From positions 1 to 11,642 of the forward strand of contig CAINLH010000357.1 in NCBI GenBank assembly GCA_903850275.1: 11,642 nt of DNA, given 5' to 3'. How positions within the stretch are numbered: position 1 is the stretch's first letter; the number at the start of each line of letters is the position of its first letter. The DNA is from an uncultured Acidimicrobium sp. (GTDB lineage: Bacteria; Actinomycetota; Acidimicrobiia; Acidimicrobiales; Ilumatobacteraceae). The position numbers and the translations under genes were made by a program. Shown here in pieces: positions 1-6,431 of this stretch. The notes beneath the pieces are model-generated. The model was not told where the DNA came from and did not search any database. It was given only the letters and a program-made list of their open reading frames with translations.

Positions 1-52
1 AGTGGCTACGGACAACATCTCACCATTGTCGCACGAGCCATCACTAGTGTGA
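1..52 (+). CDS. possible 3' end of an upstream gene (partial)
   Basis: Reading from base 2, an open frame gives a 16-residue tail (VATDNISPLSHEPSLV) ending at a TGA at 50-52. That stop forms a GTGA overlap with the GTG at 49, a classic translational-coupling arrangement, so this may be the C-terminus of an upstream gene in the same operon. RecO often sits before uppS in Actinobacteria, but the tail is too short to identify. The third frame also ends nearby (TAG at 45-47) and cannot be excluded. Confidence 0.3.
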   Translation, partial: VATDNISPLSHEPSLV

Positions 53-753
53 GTGCTCACATGGCAAACGAAATACACCCCGTCCGGTCCGCTCATGGGG
101 TTCACGTGGCATGCATCATGGACGGCAACGGCCGCTGGGCCAAGAAACGAGGGCTCCCTCGCACTGCAGGCCACACGGCAGGTGAAGAGAACCTTGCGGA
201 GGTCGTTCGCCAAGCCTCCAAACGCAAAGTTGGATGGTTAACCGTGTTCGGGTTCTCTACAGAAAACTGGGTTCGACCTAAAGCCGAAGTACGCCACATC
301 CTTGCCCTTCACAAGCAACTATTCGGGCGCATTGAGGAACTCAACGCCAACAATGTGCGCGTCCAATGGATCGGTCGCCCATTCGACGAACCCGGCTCGA
401 AAACGCCGCTTTACGTACAGAAAGCCATCAGACAAGCAATTGCCGACACTGCCTCCAACACTGGTATGACGCTGACCGTTGCTTTTGATTACGGCAGCCG
501 TGCCGAACTTGCACGCGCAGTGCGAAAGTCGAAAAGCGAGATGTTTGCGGTCACCAAGCAGTCAATCGAAGAACGCCTATACCTTGCACAGATGCCACCA
601 GTTGACGTGCTCGTACGAACTTCTGGCGAATCACGCATCTCCAATTTTTTACTTTGGCAAATCAACCATGCTGCTGTCTATTTCACGCAACGACCATGGC
701 CAGATTTTGATGCCGCCGATTTAGACGCTGCATTGGCATTACTTGATGCGTGA
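49..753 (+). CDS. uppS: cis-prenyltransferase of the UppS (undecaprenyl diphosphate synthase) family, divergent
   Basis: UppS enzymes condense isopentenyl diphosphate onto an allylic primer in cis to make the lipid carrier for peptidoglycan and wall polymers. The 234-residue product shows the family signatures in order: HVACIMDGNGRWA around residues 19-31 with the catalytic Asp25, GFSTENWVRP at 68-77, and RTSGESRISNFLLWQ at 190-204. The GTG at 49 is chosen because it forms a GTGA overlap with a possible upstream stop; an in-frame ATG at 61 is the alternative. Several points are odd. The usual Tyr-Ala-Glu-Leu-Tyr-Phe-Thr segment reads HAAVYFT, so the conserved Glu is Ala209. The NYGGR motif reads DYGSR (147-151). 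The protein stops right after WPDF plus a short helix, without the usual C-terminal RRFG (RxG) tail. Family membership is secure. Full undecaprenyl diphosphate synthase activity is less so, and a paralog or altered chain length is possible. The 3' end overlaps dinG by 8 bp. Confidence 0.88.
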   Translation: MSAHMANEIHPVRSAHGVHVACIMDGNGRWAKKRGLPRTAGHTAGEENLAEVVRQASKRKVGWLTVFGFSTENWVRPKAEVRHILALHKQLFGRIEELNANNVRVQWIGRPFDEPGSKTPLYVQKAIRQAIADTASNTGMTLTVAFDYGSRAELARAVRKSKSEMFAVTKQSIEERLYLAQMPPVDVLVRTSGESRISNFLLWQINHAAVYFTQRPWPDFDAADLDAALALLDA

Positions 754-2641
754 GCGCGAAGTTGTTGAGTTACTTCGCAAAGTAACCGACACGCTTCCGA
801 ACACAGAGGAACGCCAGGGACAAAATGATATGGCGATGGCTGTATCAAACGCAGTCAACACCAATCGCCATCTCATCGTGCAGGCTGGTACGGGAACCGG
901 GAAAACACTTGGCTATTTGGTGCCGCTCATCGCTTCCGGCAAACGAATTGTGGTTTCTACCTACACAAAGGCTTTGCAAGACCAACTTGCGGCACACGAC
1001 CTACCACAGCTCATTCCCATCCTGGAGCGCGAGCTTGATCGAACAGTTACGTGGTCTGTTCTAAAAGGTCGCAACAACTACCTATGTCGTCAACGACTGG
1101 ACGAGATGGAATCCCCCAAGCAGGCGAAACTAGATCTGGACGACACGAGCGCAGCGGTGAAAGCCGAAGTACGAAAGTTGATTGAATGGGCCGACGAGAC
1201 CGAAACTGGCGACCAGGGTGATTTGACGTGGAGCCCAAGCGAAAAGGCCTGGCGGTTAGTCAGCGTTGGTAGCGACGAGTGCCCAGGCGCGCAACGTTGC
1301 CCCGCAGCGGATAGGTGCTTCTCCGAACAAGCGCGAGCATCGGCCACCCTTTCGGACGTAGTTATTGTCAATACGTTTATTTACGGATTGCACATTGCAA
1401 TGAATGGCGAGCTCTTGCCAGAACACGATGTTGTTGTCTTCGACGAGGCACATCAACTTGAAGACGTAATCAGTAACACCGTCAGCACATCGATAGGTTC
1501 TGGGCGCATTAACGGAGTGATTACCGCATTTCGCGCAATCATTCGCGAAGATTCGCTTACAAATGCGCTACAGCTTCTTGCACACGATTTCAACGCATGC
1601 CTCGTTCCATATGTCGGCAAGCGTGTTGATCTACCATTTCCTCCCGCCATCGGCGCGGCATTGGTGGATGTTCGATTAAAAATCGATCAAGCCGTACAAG
1701 CACTACGCGCGATCGACAGCAAGGACGACAAAGCAAAACAGAAGATCTTGCGTGCACAAATGCTTGCAAACCGTGTTATCGATGCTGTGGACATGTGCCT
1801 AACGGCGGGCAAATCCCAAGTTGCGTTTGTGTCAGGAACCGTCGAACGGTGTTCGTTGGAAATTGCGCCGCTCAATGTCGGACCATCCATGGATGCTGGG
1901 GTGTGGAGCAAACGGCTTGCCATTTTGGCAAGTGCAACTATTCCGCTGGCTATGCCAAGCCGCATCGGACTCGACCCAGAATCTGTCGACATCATCGATG
2001 TGGGAAGCCCGTTTGACTACGAGAACACAGCGATGCTGTACTGCGCCAAGCACCTACCAGAGCCGAATGATCCACGTCGCGACGACTCGGTTCATGACGA
2101 AATCGAACGCCTTATCAATTTTGCTGGCGGACGAACCCTCGCACTCTTTACCACCTACAGAGCCATGCATTTGGCTGCTGACGAAATGGAGAAGCGACTC
2201 CCGTTCAACATCTTCCGTCAGGATCAACTGCCGAAAATGGCTTTGATCAATGCGTTTAGCGACGACGAACAATCTTGTCTATTTGCGACGGCGGGTTTTT
2301 TCCAGGGAGTCGATGTACCCGGGCGCGCCTTAAGCCTCGTCATCATCGACAAGATCCCCTTTCCCCGACCAGACGACCCACTCCTCAGTGCACGACGTGA
2401 TGTGGTTGGTAAGAACTGGTTCAACGAAATCGATATTCCGCTTGCCGCGACAGCCCTAGCGCAAGCATCGGGTCGTCTCATTAGATCGCAAAACGATTCT
2501 GGAGTCGTCGCAATACTGGACCCCAGATTGGCCACGAAAGGTTACGGAAAACGACTCGGTTCGGTACTTCCACCGATGAAACGAACCATCGAGATCAAAG
2601 AGGTCCAATCGTTTTTACAGCAAATAATCAACGCGGAATAA
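746..2641 (+). CDS. dinG: DinG/XPD-family iron-sulfur ATP-dependent DNA helicase
   Basis: Superfamily 2 helicase of the DinG/XPD group. Members unwind DNA 5'-3' and act in repair and in clearing R-loops or structured DNA. Positions are counted from a TTG at 743; subtract one for the ATG start. Visible motifs are a Q-motif-like RQGQ near 24-27, Walker A AGTGTGKT at 48-55, four cysteines (115, 180, 186, 192) placed like the XPD/DinG 4Fe-4S ligands, and DEAH at 234-237. The C-terminal half holds the GFFQGVDVPG segment and motif VI QASGRLIRS near 574-582. Its 631 residues are normal for bacterial DinG-like proteins; there is no added exonuclease domain. ATG 746 is preferred to the adjacent TTG 743. 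The start lies inside the end of uppS, so the two are probably co-translated. The 3' end overlaps the convergent response-regulator gene by 14 bp (2628-2641). Confidence 0.94.
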   Translation: MREREVVELLRKVTDTLPNTEERQGQNDMAMAVSNAVNTNRHLIVQAGTGTGKTLGYLVPLIASGKRIVVSTYTKALQDQLAAHDLPQLIPILERELDRTVTWSVLKGRNNYLCRQRLDEMESPKQAKLDLDDTSAAVKAEVRKLIEWADETETGDQGDLTWSPSEKAWRLVSVGSDECPGAQRCPAADRCFSEQARASATLSDVVIVNTFIYGLHIAMNGELLPEHDVVVFDEAHQLEDVISNTVSTSIGSGRINGVITAFRAIIREDSLTNALQLLAHDFNACLVPYVGKRVDLPFPPAIGAALVDVRLKIDQAVQALRAIDSKDDKAKQKILRAQMLANRVIDAVDMCLTAGKSQVAFVSGTVERCSLEIAPLNVGPSMDAGVWSKRLAILASATIPLAMPSRIGLDPESVDIIDVGSPFDYENTAMLYCAKHLPEPNDPRRDDSVHDEIERLINFAGGRTLALFTTYRAMHLAADEMEKRLPFNIFRQDQLPKMALINAFSDDEQSCLFATAGFFQGVDVPGRALSLVIIDKIPFPRPDDPLLSARRDVVGKNWFNEIDIPLAATALAQASGRLIRSQNDSGVVAILDPRLATKGYGKRLGSVLPPMKRTIEIKEVQSFLQQIINAE

Positions 2642-3323
2642 GTCGATAACCCATTCCTCTCGCAGTGCAAATGATCTTCGGGTCATCCGGTTGTTTCTCG
2701 ATCTTCACTCTCAGGCGACGAATGTGCGCATCCACCAGCCGACTATCACCTAGATATTCATAACCCCAAACACGCTCGAGCAATTGGTCTCGCGACAGAA
2801 CCATGTTGGGATGATCTGCGAACTCAACAAGCAGGTTGTACTCGGTCTTCGTTAAAGAAACCTCTACTCCAGCTTTTCGCACCACACTCAGCTCTCTCGA
2901 CAATTCGATATCGCCGAATTGGGATACAGCGTTGGCGGCACCTGAATGATTTGAATCAGTCAACGTTGTACGCCGCAGTGCCGCACGTATTCGCGCAGCC
3001 AATTCCTTGGCTACAACCGGCTTCGTTACATAATCGTCCGCGCCAGCTTCTAATCCAGCAACCAAATCGTGGGTGTCGGTCTGAGCGGTGACCATGATGA
3101 TCGGGACAATGCTGGTTTGACGTAGCTGTCGGCACACTTCGAAACCCGAAATATCGGGAAGTCTCAAATCGAGCAGAACCAAGTCGATCGCGTGTTCAGC
3201 GAACAGGCGCATTCCGGTCAGGCCATCCTCGGCCTCCACCACCACGTAGCCCTCGTCTTCAAGCGCCAGACGCAATGCCACTCGAATTGCTGGGTCGTCC
3301 TCGACAAACAACAGGGTATGCAC
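2628..3323 (-). CDS. mtrA: OmpR/PhoB-family response regulator, MtrA-like
   Basis: DNA-binding response regulator of 231 residues. The N-terminal receiver domain (about 2-117) has the acidic pair Glu8/Asp9-Asp10, phospho-acceptor Asp52 in LLDLRLPD, Thr79 and Lys101 in the TKP motif. The C-terminal winged helix (about 135-231) has the OmpR-type SLTKTEYNLLVEFADHP segment, the VWGYEYLGDSRLVDAHIRRL recognition region and the terminal RGMGYRL hairpin. The latter parts resemble MtrA of Actinobacteria, and the neighbouring kinase and GerMN lipoprotein support that. MtrA regulates cell division, wall turnover and replication-linked genes. The start is GTG at 3323: an in-frame TAG lies upstream with no ATG, GTG or TTG between. 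No strong Shine-Dalgarno sequence precedes it. Unlike typical mtrA-mtrB-lpqB operons, this gene faces away from the kinase gene. RegX/PhoP-like alternatives are possible; the family is certain, mtrA orthology is inferred. Confidence 0.9.
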   Translation of the reverse strand: MHTLLFVEDDPAIRVALRLALEDEGYVVVEAEDGLTGMRLFAEHAIDLVLLDLRLPDISGFEVCRQLRQTSIVPIIMVTAQTDTHDLVAGLEAGADDYVTKPVVAKELAARIRAALRRTTLTDSNHSGAANAVSQFGDIELSRELSVVRKAGVEVSLTKTEYNLLVEFADHPNMVLSRDQLLERVWGYEYLGDSRLVDAHIRRLRVKIEKQPDDPKIICTARGMGYRLIPR

Positions 3324-3332
3324 AGGTATGCA
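3315..3332. repeat. tandem direct repeat GGTATGCA, 10-bp period, over the regulator start codon
   Basis: GGTATGCA occurs at 3315-3322 and again at 3325-3332, a centre-to-centre spacing of exactly 10 bp. The repeat spans the GTG start codon of the response regulator at 3321-3323. OmpR-family regulators bind tandem direct repeats spaced 10-11 bp, so this could be an autoregulatory operator. That role is inference; the repeat itself is directly visible. The first copy is partly coding. Confidence 0.35.
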
Positions 3333-3416
3333 TTCTGCCCGATGGTCGCAAATTGTTACCTAAAAAGCACACAAATCGGCTGTGAATGTCAATTGAGGAG
3401 TGGAGAATTGGGTATC

Positions 3417-3459
3417 GAACCGGCGGGAACCCATGCTCCCCCTTGGGCCCCGCCGGTTC
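3417..3459. repeat. inverted repeat (11-bp perfect arms) in the mtrA-mtrB divergent region
   Basis: GAACCGGCGGG at 3417-3427 and CCCGCCGGTTC at 3449-3459 are perfect reverse complements around a 21-nt centre. Inside, CCCA (3430-3433) can pair with TGGG (3444-3447), leaving a 10-nt loop. A competing pairing exists between TGGGT (3409-3413) and ACCCA (3429-3433). No T-run follows on either strand and the flanking genes point away from it, so it does not look like a terminator. It may be a protein-binding dyad or a leader-RNA structure. The 185-bp region 3324-3508 around it otherwise holds no gene. Confidence 0.6.
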
Positions 3460-3508
3460 CTGCTCAACGCAATGGCGAAAGGCTTCCCTGTTGCGCCATG
3501 CTGATCTG

Positions 3509-4963
3509 ATGGATACCAGGGTTTTTCGCGCATTCTTCACTGGTCTGCGTGGCCGTATGGTTCTCTTTTTCAGTCTTGCTGCCTTTGCCGCCGGTCTACT
3601 CCTCAGCGTGGTCACCTACGCAAGCACACGCACATATTTGCTTGGGCAACGAAGTGAAGTTGCTCAGCGGCAGGCCTTTAACAATGCCCAATTAGTGCGC
3701 ACGGTTGTTTCGACCGATCGAGACAACATCGCAGACATGATCACCAACATCAGAAGCGAGCGAGGTGGATACGCGGTGTTTCATCTGAACGCAACCGATT
3801 CACAGTCGTCCGCGTTCTATGCCCAAGAGCCGCTCCGATTCACTCAAACTGATTTACCGAACGAACTACTTCGTCGCACCATCGCTGGCCAGACCGGCCG
3901 ACAGCGTTTCACTTTTGACGGTAGGCCCTACGAAGGAATCGGCGTGGCAATTCCTTCACTTGGCGTGCAGTATTTCGAAGCGTTTCCGCTGACGGATGTG
4001 CAAACAACACTTCGGACCATTCAAACAACTCTCATTATCGGCGTACTCATCATCACCTTTTCTGCAGGATTCCTAGGTTTTTCAACAAGCCGCAATGTAC
4101 TTCGTCCCTTAAGCCGCGTGGCGGCTGCGGCAAACAACATCGCAACGGGTGGGCTGGACACGCGTCTTGATAACGAATCTGATAGTGACTTGGATCAATT
4201 GGTCAGTTCTTTCAACAACATGGCCGACGCCGTTCAGTTGCGGATCGAGCGCGAACAACGTTTTGCTAGTGATGTAAGCCACGAATTGCGATCACCAGTA
4301 ACTGCACTTTCTGCTGCTGTTGATGTGTTGGTTTCCCGAAAAAATGAATTCTCCGAACGCAATCAACAAGCCATCGACATAACGGCATCACAAGTGAAGC
4401 GGTTTGACCGAACGGTGCTAGATCTTCTCGAGCTCTCTCGCTTAGACGCGGGAGCGAGCGAATCAAGCCTGGAATACCTCCGCTTGTCGGACTTGATAGA
4501 TCGAATCATGTCGCACTATGGGTTTTCAACCGTGCCATTCCAATCATCTGTCCGAGGCGTCGAGCCAAATGGGTTCGGCGAAGATGAAACGCTGATTGAC
4601 CGAAGACGAATAGAACGAATCTTGCTCAACCTTCTCGAAAATGCTCGAGATCATGGTGGTGGCGCAATTCGGGTCGGTCTTGATCGAAACGGCGACTATT
4701 TCGTACTAACAGTTGATGACTCCGGAATCGGGGTCACACTCAGCGAACGTGAGCGCATATTTGATCGTTTCGCCCGCAGCACACCATCTCGGAACAGCAC
4801 AGGAAGCGGGTTGGGATTAGCCATTGTGCGAGAACATGCCCGCGCTTTGGGCGGCGATGCTGTCGTCGAGACGTCACCAACGGGTGGTGCACGTTTTTGC
4901 GTCACCGTATTGCGAATCATACAAAGGCAAGACATTGACGAAAAGGACGGCGAGCATGCGTAG
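3509..4963 (+). CDS. mtrB: MtrB-like sensor histidine kinase (HAMP, HisKA, HATPase)
   Basis: Membrane sensor kinase of 484 residues, expected to autophosphorylate on His and pass the phosphate to the divergent response regulator. A first membrane helix lies at about 16-40, an extracytoplasmic sensor segment at about 41-172, and a second helix at about 173-193. These are followed by a HAMP linker (about 194-246) and a HisKA domain with His258 in SDVSHELRSP. The ATPase domain has the N box around Asn374/Asn378, a G1 DDSGIG at 403-408 and a G2 GSGLGLAI at 432-439. Layout and the RFASDVSHEL and RRIERILLNLLENA segments resemble MtrB. The open frame extends up to 3386, but that extension crosses the inverted repeat and looks non-coding. 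ATG 3509 places the first helix at a normal distance from the N-terminus. No Shine-Dalgarno is seen; CATGCT lies 6 nt upstream. The stop overlaps the GerMN lipoprotein gene by 8 bp, suggesting coupling. Confidence 0.92.
   Translation: MDTRVFRAFFTGLRGRMVLFFSLAAFAAGLLLSVVTYASTRTYLLGQRSEVAQRQAFNNAQLVRTVVSTDRDNIADMITNIRSERGGYAVFHLNATDSQSSAFYAQEPLRFTQTDLPNELLRRTIAGQTGRQRFTFDGRPYEGIGVAIPSLGVQYFEAFPLTDVQTTLRTIQTTLIIGVLIITFSAGFLGFSTSRNVLRPLSRVAAAANNIATGGLDTRLDNESDSDLDQLVSSFNNMADAVQLRIEREQRFASDVSHELRSPVTALSAAVDVLVSRKNEFSERNQQAIDITASQVKRFDRTVLDLLELSRLDAGASESSLEYLRLSDLIDRIMSHYGFSTVPFQSSVRGVEPNGFGEDETLIDRRRIERILLNLLENARDHGGGAIRVGLDRNGDYFVLTVDDSGIGVTLSERERIFDRFARSTPSRNSTGSGLGLAIVREHARALGGDAVVETSPTGGARFCVTVLRIIQRQDIDEKDGEHA
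4943..4947 (+). promoter_or_regulatory. ribosome binding site for the GerMN lipoprotein
   Basis: AAGGA lies 8 nt before the ATG at 4956, inside the end of the kinase gene. It supports ATG 4956 over the longer open frame and fits coupled translation of kinase and lipoprotein. Confidence 0.6.
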
Positions 4964-5564
4964 GCACGTGCCAATCGCACTTTGTTGTTTGTTGTTGACC
5001 GCGTGTTCGGTGCCGAACAGTGGCGCCTTCGAAACGATTTCGACCGACGAAATTCCATTTGACCTGGGCGCGGCACAAACAACCGTCCCACAATCACCCA
5101 CTACGACCTCCCCGCAATCTTCGGACCCACCAGGCACCGAATACGAACAGGTGGATTTGTACTTCATACGAAATTCCTCCATCACCAAGGTTCAACGTTT
5201 AGTAAAAAGCCCGGTGGATGCAAATGGAACGCTCACCGCACTTACCGAAGGCTTGATTGACGACGCAAATAATGACGGACTCAGAAGCGCAATCCCATCG
5301 ACACTTCAAGCAAGCGTCAACGTCGACCGGGGTGTAGCAACAGTAAACGCCACCCGAACTTTTCTTAACTCTTTGTCGGCTGGGGACCAACGACTTGCTA
5401 TCGCTCAGATCGTGTTGACGTTGACAAGCCGCCCAGGTATCGGTCAGGTTGTCTTTTACGTGGACGGAAGAGCGATTGTGGTACCGCGAGGCCGCGGTGA
5501 TCTCAGCAGTGCTGGCGAGCCCGTGACTTTTGACGATTACACCAACATTATTGTTGGCGATTAG
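4956..5564 (+). CDS. GerMN-domain lipoprotein, short LpqB-like partner of the kinase
   Basis: Predicted exported lipoprotein of 202 residues. A short basic N-terminus and hydrophobic stretch lead to a lipobox LTAC, with Cys17 as the lipidated residue. A Thr/Pro/Ser-rich linker spans about 38-62. A GerMN-type domain follows (about 65-200), with the VDLYFIRNSSI start, VNVDRGVATVNATRTFLN in the middle and an IGQVVFYVDGRAIVVP strand near the end. GerMN domains occur in spore germination proteins and at the N-terminus of actinobacterial LpqB. LpqB is encoded after mtrB and modulates the MtrAB system. Here the gene follows an MtrB-like kinase with an 8-bp overlap, so a role in signalling by that kinase is likely. 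LpqB is usually near 580 residues with a C-terminal propeller-like region; this protein has only the GerMN part. The stop overlaps the convergent era stop by 4 bp. Confidence 0.85.
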   Translation: MRRHVPIALCCLLLTACSVPNSGAFETISTDEIPFDLGAAQTTVPQSPTTTSPQSSDPPGTEYEQVDLYFIRNSSITKVQRLVKSPVDANGTLTALTEGLIDDANNDGLRSAIPSTLQASVNVDRGVATVNATRTFLNSLSAGDQRLAIAQIVLTLTSRPGIGQVVFYVDGRAIVVPRGRGDLSSAGEPVTFDDYTNIIVGD

Positions 5565-6400
5565 TAGCCAAGTCGTTCAACTCGTTCGGCTCGCTGCTGC
5601 CAGTTCTTGTCCACAACAACTGCTAGTTCTAGAAACATGCCTTTCGGCAGTTGCTTGCGTACGTTCGTACCAACAACGTTCAACATGGCACCACCTTTGC
5701 CAATGACCATTCCCTTTTGGCTCTCACGTTCTACGACTATCTCAACGCGCACACGCGGTGGCTCCCATTCAGTGACTCGAGTTGCAATGGAATACGGCAA
5801 TTCTTGATTGGTATAAACCAGCAACTGTTCGCGAACAAGTTCGGCTATCCAAGTGGATTCTGGGGTCTCTGACACCATGTCGGCCGGGTACAACATCTCA
5901 CCTTCCGGCATCTTGCTTTGCAGATAGCGCATCAGAACCTCGACGCCTTCGCCTGTTGCGGCCGAAACCGGAAAGTATTCGGCGGCGTTCAACTGGCTGA
6001 GCGCGGTCAATTGCTTCAGCACCTTCGTTGGACCAGCCTTGTCAACCTTGTTCAGCACCACGATTGCTTTCGACATATCGATATGACTGCTGACCCACTT
6101 GTCACCTGCGCCGAATGGCGCGGTTGCATCAATCACGAGACACACAACGTCGACATCCTTCGTCGACTCGAGTGCCGTTGCATTTACACGCTCTCCGAGC
6201 GCACTGACTGCTTTGTGCAATCCGGGAGTATCTACGAAAACCACTTGAGTGTCTTCGTTCGTCACTACTCCACGAACCCGGGTACGTGTAGTTTGCGGTT
6301 TGTCGGAAACAATGCTCACTTTTTTCTTGCAAATAGCATTTAACAGTGTTGACTTGCCGACATTTGGTCTACCAACAAATGACACAAAGCCCGAACGCAT
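5561..6400 (-). CDS. era: GTPase Era, 30S ribosomal subunit assembly factor
   Basis: Era binds the 3' end of 16S rRNA through its KH domain and couples GTP hydrolysis to 30S maturation. From ATG 6400 the protein has 279 residues. The GTPase domain shows G1 GRPNVGKS at 10-17, the switch region QTTRTR at 36-41, G3 DTPG at 57-60, G4 NKVD at 117-120 and G5 SAA at 146-148. The C-terminal KH domain carries the VIGKGG loop (GKGG 234-237), and the length is slightly below the usual 290-300. A GTG at 6406 would add two residues. ATG 6400 is preferred because TAGCCT, a -10-like element, lies exactly 6 nt before it, which would make the mRNA leaderless. Era commonly neighbours recO and uppS; here uppS lies about 5 kb away on the other strand. 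Divergent from the small membrane-protein gene. Confidence 0.95.
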   Translation of the reverse strand: MRSGFVSFVGRPNVGKSTLLNAICKKKVSIVSDKPQTTRTRVRGVVTNEDTQVVFVDTPGLHKAVSALGERVNATALESTKDVDVVCLVIDATAPFGAGDKWVSSHIDMSKAIVVLNKVDKAGPTKVLKQLTALSQLNAAEYFPVSAATGEGVEVLMRYLQSKMPEGEMLYPADMVSETPESTWIAELVREQLLVYTNQELPYSIATRVTEWEPPRVRVEIVVERESQKGMVIGKGGAMLNVVGTNVRKQLPKGMFLELAVVVDKNWQQRAERVERLGY

Positions 6401-6406
6401 ATCCAC

Positions 6407-6412
6407 AGGCTA
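6407..6412 (-). promoter_or_regulatory. candidate -10 element of era (leaderless start)
   Basis: On the minus strand TAGCCT fits the TANNNT -10 pattern and is followed by 6 nt and then the ATG at 6400. No convincing -35 element is seen. The same hexamer and spacing recur before menG, and TAGTCT recurs before the hydratase gene. Confidence 0.45.
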
Positions 6413-6431
6413 TGTCTGCAATAATGATCCC

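Noticed and set aside
1821..2246. 141-codon open frame on the plus strand within dinG
   Set aside because: It overlaps conserved helicase sequence in another frame, is rich in Cys, Trp and Arg, and shows no family motif.
3387..3392. TTGACA on the minus strand as a -35 element for the response regulator
   Set aside because: No TANNNT -10 lies 16-18 nt downstream; the best candidate there, TGCTTT, is poor. Too weak to list as a promoter.
3401..3460. tRNA-like sequence (minus strand GGTTCGATACCC resembles a T-arm)
   Set aside because: The five bases on each side of the TTCGATA loop do not pair, and no anticodon arm, D arm or acceptor stem can be formed on either strand.
3386..3508. N-terminal extension of the kinase reading frame from base 3386
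   Set aside because: It runs through the inverted repeat, has a Cys/Pro/Gly-rich composition unlike a signal or membrane segment, and would push the first membrane helix to an unusual depth. ATG 3509 fits the family better.
4824..4955. Upstream extension of the GerMN lipoprotein frame
   Set aside because: It lies inside the kinase ATPase domain in another frame. The internal ATG 4956 has a ribosome binding site and is followed directly by a signal peptide and lipobox.
5918..6343. 141-codon open frame opposite era
   Set aside because: It is antisense to the conserved GTPase motifs and has no recognisable features.
6249..6431. Upstream part of the small membrane protein frame
   Set aside because: It is antisense to the conserved G1 and switch region of era, so it is a shadow of that gene.
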